64,000 nt of DNA from Takakia lepidozioides (GCA_030704615.1 CM060731.1:17796001-17860000), one strand, 5' to 3'; counted from the first letter of the stretch, positions 33,757-47,605 are shown. The notes: generated by a model not told the origin, from the letters alone. A program made the numbers and translations.

Positions 33757-36700
33757 ATGGAGCCAGAAAAGATACGGAAGACTCGGCCGGGCCGGAAGCG
33801 ATTGTTCATTACCACATCGGTTGTACTACCCTTTCTGCTCGGTGGGTGATTTGTTGTACCTCCGTGCGAGACTGATTGTGTGTATCCTTAGCCTGATGCG
33901 TCGTGGGGGATGATTGAAGGTGCTCTTGAGAGACGAAAGAAATGATCAATTCTTGCTACATTATGTCTGGGACCAGATGGAGTATGACCAATCATTCTGC
34001 TCTTGTCTGCTGCTTCTTGTAAACTGGGATCACATCTCCTCTCTCTTGTCCAGTACGCTGAATCCGGGCAACACTTGTGGACAATTGAATGTGCTCTGAC
34101 ACGTGAACGGACCTCATCCTCTTCTCAACTGGGGTCACTCCCAATTGGGTTTGTTTTCTGGAGCAATAGTCTCTCTTCCTGACAATGTTGCCACCTACTT
34201 TCATGTTACGATGCAACCAGCATCCTTGTTTCTTTGAGCTTCGCATCGGAATGCTCTGCTCTCCAGCGCCATGTTGTCATTGAAATGCTGCAGGTAGTTT
34301 GGACAATCCCTCCATTTTTAAGATTCTCGACCCCTTGTACAAGCTTCTAGTGTTGTACATTGTAAAAGAACCATGAACTGGTAAAGTTTTTCTCAAGACA
34401 AATTCTGCTGCTAGTGTCCTTGGGTACTTTTTCAACTCACTTTCAATCTAGGGTTCCAGGGATTTTGACGTGATCATGCCAAAATCTGTCTGGTTGTAGC
34501 GAGGGGGCCTGCTCAAAAGTATTCCTGGGAGGATTGGTCTCAAGGTTTTGATACCCTGTTCAGGGTTTAGCGGAGGCTTGGTCAGATGGGCATTTTACCT
34601 CATCTCGAATCTGTTAATGGATTGGGTGCTCAATCACCCAATGATCATGCCTTAGTCTCGGTTGGCCAACACGCTAGCCTCCCACTGCGAAACTGTACTC
34701 CTGAAAGTACTACGTATGTGTTGTAATCCTACTTGGGTGTTCGCACCACCTCACTCTCCCTTCCTCTATTTTTGAAGCAGCTGGGAAAATGGAACCCATA
34801 TGTCTGAACAAGGGCCTTATGGTTGGGACAGCAGACCTGTGGTGAGGTATGTATAGGTAGGCCTCAGAACAAGACGTGTGGCCTCCTTCATCCTGAATCA
34901 TGGGATTAACATTAAGATGAAATTGCACCATGACTACGTGTTTTCTGGAAAAATCTGGAAGTCACGTTAAAAGATAAGTCATGCTACCTTCCACAGTGGT
35001 GGTAACCTCCATTTTACCCAGCCTCCCCTTTTTCCTGCTCCATACAACCCTGGTGCATCGTTTATGACCACAAGGCCAGAGTTCAAGGGTTAGTTTAGTG
35101 CAGTACCTAGAATTGGTATGTTAGAAAGCACCACCACCACGAAGCTCTCCGCCGGACCAACGTAGCTTTCCCCGTACCTGCATTAAAGTGGCAGACTCAT
35201 TGTCATTTTGTATACCATTCTTGTGCTGCAGATTGTACTTGCAGTGGACTTGATGAGACAGATCAATGTGGATGGCTCAACTAATCAGTCCTCTGCTTGC
35301 ATCGCACAGGAATACCAGTGTGGTGGAAGCTAACAGAAGTTTACCGGGCACCACTCCCATTTGCAGCCATTGCAGCACATGCCAAAGCTACCTCTTCAGC
35401 TCTTACCCTCCCTCGCCACTTTCATGTCATATTTGCTCTTGGCCCATTGCATGATGCACAATCGACAAGCAAGGAGCACCTCCAACAGGTGGCTCAACAC
35501 ATCCGGCAGCAAATGCAACACGTCATTCGTAGAACTCAGTCAAACATAACAGAAGGGTGTACCTCGGACTTCCAGCTGCGAGTCACTGTGGATGCTTCCA
35601 ACGTTTGCCTGGGAGTTGGGGACCAGAGCAAGGACCAGGTGTGGCCATGTGGACTCTTGAGTGCTGGCCTTCAAGAGGCGATGTGGGGATCTGATGATGG
35701 CCTGCTGGATGAATTCTTCTGGAGCTACTCAAAGAACTCCACCAGTGGTGGCGGCTACACAGTGGTTCTTCTGGATGGGTTTCCTGCCACCAGGGATAAT
35801 GATATAAGGGTACCATTGGAGGCAGAGGAGGGGCAATCTACCATAGGTAGCAAAGAGCAGACACAGAGACACAATCCTGCAGAAAAAAGGTCTCAGAGGA
35901 TTGTTGTGGGGAAGCACAGGCATGCCTGGCTGACTGGCTACAACCTGATTGTGTCCGTTCTTGAGGAGGAGGAGGTTGCTTCTGCAATTGCCGAAGTTGC
36001 AATCACATACTTCACCAATGGTGGGCCCATGGATAGGGGTGGTGCTGACAGCATGCCGCTTGCAGCTGATGGGGAGGCCATCCTATCCTTCTCGCTACTG
36101 ATTGCAGATCCGAGTGATTGGATCTTTGATTGGTACTCCATTCCCCGGTGGTGCATGTTGACTAGATGGAAAATTTCTTTCCCGTGGAATTGCCTTGGAA
36201 GCGGTACTGAAGTCCAGGGCGTCGGATTGAAACGCAGATTTGGGAGATGAAATTTGTGGTTCCAGTAGAAGGGAGTAGATCAAGTTTGTCAAACTAATGC
36301 TTGGAGTGGGCTGCATTGATGAATACAAGGGCGTTTGAGGAGGTGGAGCAACACTATTTACAACCGCTCGTGGAGGCACTCGCACCTGTTGCACACCTCT
36401 CCATTGAGAGCCAGGTTGGGATCTTTCATTTCACCATTTTGGGGTGTTTACTTTTGATACTAATCTTTGGTCACCTCTCAAATGGGAGATCAGAGTGTAC
36501 GAGGCTTTCACATTGCTACATGATCACTTGACCTTGTCTACAGCATACATGGGCAACATTTCTTGTATGCCAATTTAAAAGTTTGATGAGTCTATGGTCC
36601 ACACATCTGAAATTGGTCGTGAGTTTGAAAACATTCCCAATTGTCGTAACGAGTAGGTCTGGTTTACGGATGTTCCAGCTTGTCCAGTACAAATAAATCA

Positions 36701-39700
36701 CCTGGGGATGGCTAAGTTTTTATCTGGTAATTTGAGCTTACCTGTAAGTGTCATGAGAAGGGCTAAAATCATCAGTCGTGAGAGGCATTTGGTTAGGTGC
36801 TGTACTACACGCCAAAGGCAGTTCAATCACCGTGGGATACTGTCCTGCAAGCGCATGTGGTGCCCTTCAAGCAGTTACCCTTCTTTGTGAGTACCTCTAA
36901 ACCTGTTCTCTAGTTGTCATAAGTAAGTAACTGTTTCTTGCTTCCACTTGTCTAACTTAGCACCGGCTGGCTGTAGTCCTGCATGTATCTTCCTGGAGGC
37001 TGAAACCTAAAGGCATGGTCACACAGACTGGTGGTTGGAAAGGGTGAGATTGGTGTTTTATCCCAATGTCTGCTTGCAGCTTCCAACAGATACCCACAAT
37101 TTTGGGCACTGGTGACACAGCAGGTGGCCTGGTGGCCTTGAGTTCAAGTCCACCCAGGCTACAGTGTCCTTACTGATTTTGGTGCCAGGGAGTCAAATCC
37201 CCAGAGGAAGTATCAGGTGACAAGATTGTGACTGTTAAGTGGTCATAAGACAGTTCCCGATGTCTAGCAGGAGCCCTGACAGTTTTCTTCAGTATGTTTA
37301 GACTATAGTTGTGGTTCAGGGTTTTCTTATTGTACTTTGCAGGTGAATGCAAACGAGTGGCATCTTGACTCATCAAGTGCAGCAGCTGGTCGCTCAAAGC
37401 TCCTGCATTTTGCCATGTAATCCATGAAAACCCCCAAAGAAGGACGGTTGTCATTGTTGTCCTTTCTCTTATGATGCTTTAGTTATGCACACACGTGTAT
37501 GGCGCGACCTTTCTTCGTTTTCTTGTCTCTGTCAGTGTGTTTAGTGTTGATGTCACTCCTCAAACTTTTCGCTCTTTCTCTCCGGCCATTGCCGTGTTTT
37601 TCCCTATTTCTAAGGCTGAATCTAGTAAAGCGGGATAACTGCACATTGTGAAGCTCTGGATAATGTACTGAAGCTTCTTCTTAGCCCTTCATGAATTTAA
37701 GTGGGACTGAGGGAGAATACAAGGCCCCTCTCACTTTGGCTTTAACACGACTTCTTCTTTTTCTTTTCTCAGCTCCATCCAAACTAGGTGCAGGGTCTCT
37801 GGTGACAAGACTTCAGCAAGCATAGTTTAATTAGTACATATTCCATCACATGGCTCAACAGCTATTGATGAAGTGACACATGGGTGGTCTTTTGGTGTGG
37901 GGTCGTGCAGATATGTGCCAGCTGCCAAAGAGTGCCCACTGCATTTGCAGTTGTCAAGTGGCCGCATTTCTCAAACGAATGGTTTCATTTCCCCTGTAAG
38001 AGAATGACTCTGCTTGTTTACTACGATTCTCCCTGCCAGGATTTCAAATATCTGGTTTAGTTGTTATTCTGTGCATTTATGCTGCATAGATCGAAAGAGG
38101 TATGAAAATGATAACAAAAATTCTTGTTTTGCCTTCAGTGGTGGGGAAAGACATCACCCACAGCTTTGTTTATTGTGATGCTGTGGGTGTGGCAGGGGTG
38201 GGGTGGCATTATTGTGTGGAACCCTCCGGGCTGTCGTGTGCACTCTACAGATGGCCATTCCCTAGTTCAGCGACTTTCCACTCAGGTCTGCTTTGAAGAC
38301 TGCAAACGGAATCGATGTCCTCCGTATGGCTCGCTGTATAAGCTTGTATTGGACCCTGATCTCAAGGGCAGGGTCTACTTGTTACTATTTCAGCTGACGA
38401 TAGAGAAGGAACCAAAAATTGACCTGAAAGGCGACGAAGTGATTTTGGACCACAAGCTATTGGGCTTCATAAAATTTTCCCTCCACAGTCCATTTTTAAG
38501 AAATCAACGGCTGAAATTCACCCAGGCCCATCCTGTGACAGTGTTAGTTGTTTACCTTGCGAGCATTGGATCTTGTCATGATTTGAGCCATTAACAAAAA
38601 TGGTTGGGGGCCAGGAGTTGGAGCCCTTGATAGGAGTGGTAGTGGCCCAGCTACGCACCCTTTTTGGTCTGCCCCCAACGTATATGGAAGACAGCATGAC
38701 AGGCATATATGGGGTGCCAGCCAATGCCACAGGGTTTGCTGATTGGTATGGTTTTGGCCCTCTCAACGAGTGATATCCGGGTTGAGTAGCCTCTTGTTGG
38801 CTTTCTATGTAGCGTGGCTCTCTCAGTCTCCACCTTCTCTGTGTTTGAGTCTCTCGCTATACATTACAATTCAGATCAAGTTTATGGTGGCAGTGTGGTT
38901 GTAGGGGAGTTGTGGTGGGGTAGAGGAGATGGACTGAGCATGGGCATGGCGGTTGCTTGAACAGGGAAGTCGATGTCCTGCTGCGTAGACGGGCAGCTAT
39001 GGACTTGCATGCATCGGCCTCCACATTAGCATCTCTTTCCCGGCTAGTAATGTCACGCTGCTCTGCTTTTGCCTTTACAGAGTGTGCATGTACCTCAGGC
39101 TGTGACCCTTTTTTTGGGTGTGTGCATTCTAGAGAAATGCTTTCCTTGGCATGCACAGAAAGAGAGCAGACCTTCAGTCCATAAAGAACAAGTTTGCTTT
39201 CTATGTTTTGGACAAGGCAGAGTCCTGTGGTTGGGGAACATATAGGAAAAAATGGTGTGTGGGTTGGCGTGATGATTGCAGGTTCGCTCTCTGCCCAACA
39301 TGGTGATTTTGGACGAGATTGGTGATCAGGTGATCAACCTCAACTCCAGATATGTGAAAATGCTTGCACATTAAAGCTGATGTGGTGAACATATGCACAA
39401 TTACAGCTTGTAAAATATGATATGTTCTACCCAACATCGTGCTCACTACGTGCCAGGATTGTGGAAATAGTCAGATGGTTTGTCATCAAATTGTTATTTT
39501 GGATTGAAGACTGTAAATGGCTCCTAACAAAGGGTGAAAATGCATGTTCCTTCTACATGACCACTAGCTTGTAAGACGTGCTTACACATTTACTACCTGT
39601 GTACATTTGTTTTCTGTCCATCATTGTGCTCAACAACAGACCAACCCATACCAGGGTCGTGGGACTAATCAGATGGTTCTTCATTAAATTGTTGTGGATT

Positions 39701-40922
39701 TAAGACTCTAACCAGCTCCTGACAGCAAGGTTGTAGATGGTGACGATTGGTGTCCTGTTATGTAACAAGTCTGTAGACATATTTGAAGACATCAGACAGT
39801 TAGGGATTGAAGACTGTAACCAGCTCATTAAAGGATTGAAGATTGTGAGTCATTTGTGCTGTTTTGGAAGACTGCATATACATTTGAAGACTGTTCTTTC
39901 TTCCTCTTTGTTGGATAGATCAAGCTTTGAATTCTGCATTGCTGAAAAATTCAACGAAGGTTGTGGGTTCCAGGCAACATCAGGTATGTGTTAACGTGAG
40001 GTGCTGACCAGCGTGTGGGAGCCATGTCAGGTCCGAAGTTCTCTGACAGCAGCAAGTGCAGCACGTGATCATGCTCTTGCTGGGGGTTATCATGCCACTG
40101 CAGGTACTCGAGTTCAATTTGCTCAGCTAGCCATGCATTTGTATGAAGTTTTGTGTTTGCTGGGTTTTAAGTATATTTACGGCAAGGAAGTTTAAAGGTT
40201 TTTTTTAGTAGAACTCGTGTGTGTTCACAGCTTTGAGAGATTTTGTAGTGGTTGGGGCACACCTGTTGGCGCACAAAGTTTGAGGTTCCTTTCTGTGGTC
40301 CGCTCACCCACAGAAGGTGCATGACCTTGTTAACTTGTCTCTTTTGAAGAATTAAGTGATGCACTTTCACCATGTTATGCCCTCCTTCTGATACCTTCAG
40401 TAAGTGTGAAAGAGGTACTTATTCATGCTAGCTCCGGGTGGGTCATTCTTCTTCCAAACCGGAATAATGTTTGACACATGTGTTACCAAAACAGAAGCAG
40501 CAAGAAAAGCACGGGCGTGGGCAGAAGAAGCCTTCTTCCAGCCATCCATAATGTCTCTGCTCTACTTCCCAGCAGAGCATCAGCTGGCCATTTACACGGT
40601 ATTGTCTGCATGTTCAACTTCTGATGAGCTCTACCAGGACAGACGCAATGTGTGTTTTGTCTTTGTTTAGTATAGAGGTAGATCGTTAGAATGAACCAAT
40701 CTTCATGCTTTTATGTGATCTAGTCAAGAGAGGTGGTTATATTGAATACGTGAAGAGATTAAAAGATGTGTGGAAATGTCGCTAACTCGCATGTTTGATG
40801 GGTGGCAGCCATTTTTTGTTCCGGTCCTACTTCACACTTTGGTTGCATTTATGAAAGAGGGTTCACGGTTTCGACGAGAGTTGAGAAGCTATCAGAGAAA
40901 AGAGGTGTTGAAGCAAGATTAG
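33757..40922 (+). CDS. PIGS: GPI transamidase subunit PIG-S
   Basis: Thirteen exons join in frame into 627 residues: 33757-33841, 35310-36132, 36330-36414, 36797-36886, 37343-37416, 37911-37995, 38196-38285, 38615-38745, 38965-39046, 39282-39329, 40031-40103, 40495-40598 and 40809-40922. PIG-S is a luminal subunit, anchored by two membrane segments, of the ER complex that attaches GPI anchors to proteins. The N-terminal segment LFITTSVVLPFLLGIPVWWK followed by TEVYRAPLP matches the family start. Exon 3 has QHYLQPLVEALAPVAHLSIE; exon 5 NANEWHLDSSSAAAGRSK; exon 7 GWGGIIVWNPPGC; exon 8 QLRTLFGLPP; exon 10 SLPNMVILDEIGDQ; exon 12 EEAFFQPSIMSLLYFPAEH. Exon 13 supplies the second membrane segment (PFFVPVLLHTLVAFM) and a basic tail. 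The length is slightly above animal homologues (about 555). No frame break was found. Acceptors of exons 7 and 8 have weak pyrimidine tracts and are the least certain. Confidence 0.95.
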
Positions 40923-41907
40923 GACTTCTTTGTACATTCGCCAACAATTGTGTCTTTGGGGCATCAATGATGCATCACGCAAACCCTTTGTCAAGGGGCG
41001 CCATGAGGCAGTACTCTCCAGTTTTTGGGTCTCTCCCGTATCTTGGGAGGTAGCCCTGAACATCAAACAAACTTGACTTCATCTTTAGTTGTTGCCACTC
41101 TATCATAGAGCATAAACTGTACAAAGGACGTTGACAAGGGGAGCTTTATGTTGGTCTAGGGTGATTGCATGAGATGGCTAATTGTTGCAAGGCCATGGGT
41201 CATTTGCATGGCCCTGTCATGTGTATTGATGCTTTGGGTTTTTGCACATCTTGAGCGAACCATTTTCCTTACAATGTCTAGACGTTGTTGGGAGCGTTGA
41301 CGCAATTTCAAATACATTCATACTAGGGCTCCGAGCTAGAGTGGTCTTTGGCTTCTTATGACCGCAGAAGGATGAAGATCCAGCTTGATTCTTATCAGTT
41401 TTGTGTTTTATCCTTTTGGTGAAATTCAGGTTCTCACCACGGATCCACATGAAATTCTGATTACAAAGTTGTCACTTCTTAGTCCAACTATTTGGGGAGA
41501 TGGTGTAGAGGCAAGGTAGGTATGTATGTGTACGGTCAATTTTTGTGGATGAATGCTGGTAGGTGGATAGCCTTCGTTAGTTCCAAGGGGTGTATTTTTT
41601 GGGAGTGAAAAAATTCACCTTGTAAGAAGTTAAGGGTTAAAAAACAAAGATTTTGTAAAATCCCGAACAAAATGTTATGGAAAAAATCAAATAACTGCCC
41701 AACATTGGCATAACTTATATCTCATTCTTTCTGCTTGTCTGTCTGCTTGTTTGTTTGCATGTGAGCTGAGCAACTTCCCCCAGCATGACGCAGTGCAAGC
41801 AGAGTTGTAGGGATATGAAATAGTTCTACAGCTTATAAACGCTCATCATCACTCAAGTGAGAGTGTAAGGAGAGAAGAATAGCACGAAACAGAGGAGACT
41901 CTGGGCC

Positions 41908-42627
41908 ATGTCTAAAGTAAGGGCCACAAGTCTGCTCAAAGTAAGTAGCAAAGGTCCGCAAAAAATGAAAATTAGGGACAAGCACAAAAAGAAAAGGAAC
42001 TACAAGGGCATGATGCAAGCGATGCAAGAAGGTTTGCATCCAGACGTTGAGATTGAGTCCCGTGATGGCACTGTGGTGCCCACACATCGATGTGTACTGG
42101 CATACTCGTCCCCTGTGTTCAGGGCCATGTTCAACTCTGGGATGCAGGAGCAAACAACGTCCAAGATCGTGTTGGACATGCACTGTACAAGTTTGAAAGC
42201 TTTCCAGTGTCTTATCCACAGCGGGACATGTGACAATATTGCCTTATCTGATGGTCTTGAGCTTTTGGATGCATGTCAGAGATACGATATGCCCGCTGAA
42301 AAGAAGGTCATCGCCTCAGTTTTGCAGGAGTCGTTAACCTTACAAAATTGTTGGGTCCATCTAGAACAATATCGAGAACAAGCAGAGCTCCACACCGACA
42401 GCGATGAGGTCTACTATCGTTTGTTTCGCAAATGTAGGACACTCATAAGTGCGAATTTGAAGGAGGCCCTTGCATTAACCGCTGTTAAAGATCTCAATCA
42501 AAGAAAGACAGACCTTTTTCTCGAAATTGTGAGGTGGTGCACAACAAACCCTGGTCCTTTTAGTGATAGTGAGAGTGATAGTTGGGAGTCTGAGAGAGAG
42601 ATTATCCCCTATGCTTACATTGGCTAG
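41908..42627 (+). CDS. BTB/POZ domain protein, intronless
   Basis: One uninterrupted exon of 239 codons starts at ATG 41908 and stops at TAG 42625-42627. Residues 1-40 are very basic (KMKIRDKHKKKRNYKG). Residues about 45-110 form a BTB/POZ domain with the usual DVEIESRDGTVVPTHRCVLA, YSSPVFRAMFNSGMQE and KIVLDMHCTSLKAFQCLI stretches, followed by a helical region ending in an acidic Ser-rich tail. BTB proteins dimerise and often act as substrate adaptors for CUL3 ubiquitin ligases. The BTB core with a following helical BACK-like part fits that role, but no MATH, NPH3 or ankyrin domain is present to show a target. The lack of introns is consistent with either a retrocopy or a naturally single-exon family. 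Start choice: this is the first ATG in the open frame, with GCC before it. Confidence 0.85.
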   Translation: MSKVRATSLLKVSSKGPQKMKIRDKHKKKRNYKGMMQAMQEGLHPDVEIESRDGTVVPTHRCVLAYSSPVFRAMFNSGMQEQTTSKIVLDMHCTSLKAFQCLIHSGTCDNIALSDGLELLDACQRYDMPAEKKVIASVLQESLTLQNCWVHLEQYREQAELHTDSDEVYYRLFRKCRTLISANLKEALALTAVKDLNQRKTDLFLEIVRWCTTNPGPFSDSESDSWESEREIIPYAYIG

Positions 42628-42859
42628 TTCAAAGATGAAGTTTTGCCCATTTTTATTTTTTATTTTGGTTGTATGTGAACATATGGTCGGTTTTGACTTG
42701 GGTGTTGACCATGCACTACCCTCTAGGAATGGTGCATGCACACCACCCTATTTTCAATTCCAAACCCATGACCCATAATAGAGGAAGAACAAAATAAAAG
42801 AGCAGTGGTATGTACACACAACTCCCTTTACATATAACATGAATACATTAAGGGTAGTG

Positions 42860-44480
42860 CGTGTACACCACCCTATTGAAAAAAAAGAAAACATATATAT
42901 TAATATATTGTCAACATGGAGTCATGTACATATTTTTTATATCCTTATTTCATTCTACTTCATGAATGGATGTACATACCCAATTCATTGAAGATTTTTG
43001 CCACATTTAATGCTTGAATTGTTTTATGATACGTTTTGCAAATAATTAAAAAATATTGGTAAAAAATATTAGATATCAATGGGTTGGTCGTGGGAGTGTG
43101 TATTACAAACATTTGCCGAAGGTAATATATTGCACATGGTGGCTTTGAAAGGATGAAAACATGCTGTGCTGATTACATCTGTACACATATATTCTACGAA
43201 GGTATTCGAGGGTTGTTTTGATAGTTTGGATGAATGTCTGAATTATATCATCCGATGGCCCCGTCAGCTTATCAAGTTCAAAGATGATGTATTACAATCA
43301 CCAACATTTCATCACGGGAGGGTGACGACATTGCTCTCATCAATGGTTATGGCAAGCGATTAGCAGGCTGTTAAATCTGGATGACTTTGTTTTCCCTGAC
43401 CATGTAGGGGATCCATCAAAATGACAAAAACCCAATGTTGCAAGTCCACCGACATTATCCATTTTCGATTGGAAATTAGACGAAGAGAATGACCATGTTG
43501 AACAATCAACGGTGCCAAATTTGTCAGATAATTCAAGTCAAGGTAGCAATGACACGTCGACATCATCTTCTTTCAGTACATCCGAGGATGGATTGAAAAG
43601 ATCACGAACAAAGTGTACGTATTCAATGGCCAATCGAAAAAAGAAAGAGATGTTGAGATTGGGCATTTTGTTGGTGTGCATGTTGAGGATGATCAAATTC
43701 AACTTGGAGTTCCATTCTGGATCGGAAAAGTATTAAGCGTGGATAGACAAACACATGATGATGGCACTATACAGATTCTTTGGTATTGGCCAAAAGTACC
43801 TAAAGGCATGTCGATGAAGTCACAATGTCATGCAATGACAACTCGATATGAAAGATGTCTATACAGAGGTTGGTGATGATAGTGAAGATGACATTCCAGT
43901 GGACAGTGTTTTTGTATCGTGGCGCAATACAGCTAGTAGTTCAAAGACCAAAATGTGGCACAATATAAAAACCGAAATGGAGATTACCATCCTTCGCAAA
44001 TTATACGTACATTTCAACAATTATATTAGCCTCACGGTTTCATGTGTTCAAGATACCGGTGATGTCGAATAGGATTATTTAGTGTAATGATTTTATCCAT
44101 ATACATTCCAAATCAAAGCATATTTTAATGTAAAATTCAATTATTCAATATATGAGTATTGTTTGTGTATTTCACTTTGTATGTTACTTTATTATGATTC
44201 AACACAATTAATTTGAATGAATGTATATATATTATATATATATGGATAAATGAATGTATATTTTAGTTATTTTAAATTATATATGTATATATATATTGAT
44301 GAATGGATGAATATGGAAAATGGATCTATTTTCTCAAATGTGTATTTATAGTCATTTCACATATTCACATTTGCACATTTGATGATTATATGATTATGGT
44401 CTTTTTTTTCAAATCATGTTTGAAAAATAACATATACTTACCAAAATGTTGCATAAGTTAACACCACCCTATTGTAAAAT
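42860..44480 (+). mobile_element. Decayed AT-rich element with remnants of one gene
   Basis: The region is strikingly AT-rich compared with its neighbours and is bounded by direct copies of ACACCACCCTATTG (about 42866 and 44461); a third related copy (CACCACCCTATTTT) is at 42739. Inside, three overlapping plus-strand frames read one after another as one protein with two shifts: an acidic Ser-rich stretch (43512-43620), then GHFVGVHVEDDQIQLGVPFW, IGKVLSVDRQ and IQILWYWPK (43640-43840), then DDIPVDSVFVSWRNTAS (43850-44070). The PFWIGKV..WYWP pattern resembles small BAH/Tudor-like domains found in plant transposon proteins, but the family is not identified. Confidence 0.45.
44228..44302. repeat. 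(TA)n-rich tract
   Basis: Several TATATATA blocks separated by ATGTA occur within 75 bp, in the right part of the AT-rich element. Confidence 0.6.
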
Positions 44481-46192
44481 CCAACAACCCATTGTTTATG
44501 CAAAAGTACACTTTTATACCCCCAAGTACACTTTTAGCCAATACGGTGTTTCTGATCGGAATTTCAAGTAATTGCTGCACTGCGGCAACCTGTAATCTTT
44601 GCATCGTGTAGTATAACAGGCGAATCAAGATTGGTCATCAAATATTCAAAACTCATTTGAAGTTTTCATACTCTCTACGTTTGCTGTACTTAAGAAAATC
44701 TGACCCTCTGGAAAACTTGTTTTCAAAACTTTCCCATGGCTGTGATTGGGCTCTGGATATATTTCACCTCTTCTTCCCTTGACCCATCCCCTTTTCTGCT
44801 CTCCCCACTTCCACCCAATTATCCCTAGCAGCTCGGTTTAGGCTTGCTGGCAGTCTCGGACCACGCTACATTTCATTCCCAGAACTCCCAGATCCGCTCG
44901 ACACTCGTCTAATAGAGACTTCCCAGACAGACCACTCATAGAAATCAAAATCGCATGAGAAGGTATGGGAAAGTTATGATGTACCGAATTCAGACAAACC
45001 ATATGCACATGTGCTTTCCAATGACTGCAGCGACTGCAGCGATGACGAACCAGTCATGAGTATTTGATCAACACTATTGATCATTTTATTATCACAGTTT
45101 CAGTATAACTCGTTTCGTGAGATACCCGCCTATTTCTAGGCATTGACCTAATGATTATTATACGTATTTAAGCTTCACACAACCAAACTGCAAAAACTTA
45201 CCGAAAGCACAAGCTATTGCTGAGAACACCATTAAAAGGGCTATAACGATCCTGGAGATTTGAACCTGTGACAGGTTTTGGGGAGCGTTGAACTGTTCAG
45301 CCTGTGTGCAACAGTTGTCATGTAAGAAGACAGAAGCTGGGGCAGGAGGTGGCTGATCTCAAAAGACCAAGATGATGGCCATAACATAAAGATAAAAGAA
45401 GTGTATAGAAAAAAGAGATTAGGGGCTCTTTCTCTCTCTGGTAGAAGACTTGTAGATACGGGCTGTGAACTGTGACTGAAGGAGGCATGGCGAAAGTGCC
45501 AAGAGTGGAATATAAGTGGATACAGGAGAGAATCATGCACGGTGTGGGGGCTGGGAGGACTGGATGTGTTCAAGTAACTTACCATGCACCGCCGTTAGTG
45601 AATTCATACTGATCCTGCCGAGGGAATTTTGGTTTGCTGAACTCAGAGAGAAAGTTCTGTGTAAGGTGTTATCTCACAATCGTACATGGTTGGATTGTGA
45701 AAAGATATTATGAGCACTTAGCATGTGACAAGAGTCACTGTGAATTCTCAATTGGCATTCAGTGCGATAATCTGCCCAGAGTCCATGAGCTCTTGCATTA
45801 TTGTTTAGGCCGAAGGTTAATTGGAGACTCTGTGCGGGGGAGAGGATAGAGGGAAAAAGAAATTGAACGCCAGAATTCTGCATATCAAAAATAGACGTGA
45901 AAACGAGGAAGTGAAAAATTTCAGTTGGCCTGAAACGGAAGGGCAGATTGTGCTAGAAAGAAAAGAGACCAGAGGAACATAACAGGGGCTTATACAACCA
46001 CAATACATAGCCACTGGAGGCCATCCTCACCAAAGCTCTACATATCTTTTCCTTTGTAGTACATAAGAAACCGCTATTTGTATTAAGTCGTCAGGCTGAG
46101 GAAGCTTCTACCATGGACACTGATCGCTTGTCCACCCAGCAATTGCTCCACTTACTGCCACCTCTTGATACTGTGGACGTCAAACCTACGTC

Positions 46193-46800
46193 TCACTTAG
46201 CTCCGGCCTGGATATATTCATGCTGAGACCGAAGTAGAAGGATTAGTGTCACAACGGAGAAATGCTCAAACTCAAATAACACTTTCACTGTTTCATGAAG
46301 CACCGAGAAACAAATTATTACTCTTATGGAAAAGGAGCAAGAGAATGGATCCGCCGGTTTTATACAATGGTGGCACTCATCGGGAAGCGCCAAGGCATCC
46401 TGAACGTAAGCGTTCAATCCCAGATCTATCGCTCCTTGGGATTTAAACATACTGCAAATACACTCCATAACTGCCAATCCGAAGTCAGGCCTATCCAATT
46501 GCCTGCAATACGCAGGATTAGGGCCGCGGGAGCCGTCCGTGACTTCAGAAAGGCAATCAATAATGTCTCCAAGCTCCGTGTGCACTGCCCGGAAGCGCTG
46601 GACACCATAGCCAGGACACCATCACTGCCAGGGAGGCACCCAATCAAGGACTGCATCTTTGCCATCGTAACTTCGGCAAGCGCGAGCGAAGGGAGAGAGC
46701 AGGAAGGAAAGGCAGCAAACCGCAGAGACAAGTAACGAGAGAGGTTTGTCATGTTGCAGTGACTGGGAAGATGTATATATATTATGGGAGCAGCCACCGT
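46193..46800. other. Region open on both strands, unassigned
   Basis: Frames of 120-146 codons are open on both strands and overlap: plus 46295-46735, minus 46193-46585 and minus 46426-46797. The two minus frames differ in phase. No domain is recognised, and this may be a decayed flank of the retroelement to the right. 44500-46190 holds nothing that I can support. Confidence 0.3.
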
Positions 46801-47605
46801 CTGTCAGTTACACTTGTCCTGTTATCCTAACTGGAGTTGTTAGTTCCACTAAAACCTTTTCTGGTTTGTAATTTAGGGTCGCTCCTGTCTACACCAACCA
46901 GCAATTTTGATCAATTGGGGACAACTACCCCCTCGCAAAGACTAGATTCCCACATACCTTATTATTGGACACTGGATGAACGGAGATGATAAACATGGAT
47001 GAATAACCATTATAAAAAGGTAGGGATGAAGACAGGTTGGTGGATCTATTTAGGATTGTCTTATGTTAACAGCTACCCTATCTCTAAGTTAGCTTATGTG
47101 TCATCCTATCTGGATAGGCATCTGGTAGTAATCTAGCGGACCAATCAGGATGTGCCATCCGGTGGTGATGTAATCTTAGGCCATGGATTATAAAAGGGGA
47201 TCGGCTGCAAACCTAGGCGGCGGGTGGACGTTTCTAGTGTTAATCTCTGGTGTACGAAGTGTGTGAGGTGGATGCAGTATGCCTGGATGAACTAAGAGTT
47301 GATGCGTGAGATCTGACATCCTCAGAAGAGTATCCTCCCTTCCTCGCTTGCAAACTTTAACGAACTTACATCCTCTGTTAGCACTATCCCGTAGAGGAGG
47401 GGAATAAACCCCTGAGTGCAGAATCTTGGTGGAGACGGGTTGCAGGATCTCATCAATCATTACTCGATCATTCTCTGTTGGTACGACAGGTAGAGGTACA
47501 TTGTTGATTTTTGCAATGGCGGCACTTCTTTGTCCTTGTTTGTCTTTGCGTTTTAGCTTGTCTCTCGTTGTGGTTGTGTTCTCTCGTGTTTTTTGATCAG
47601 CAGCC

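Noticed and set aside
45241-45585. Minus-strand 114-codon frame
   Set aside because: The overlapping alternative frames have no domain, and the composition resembles translated non-coding DNA.
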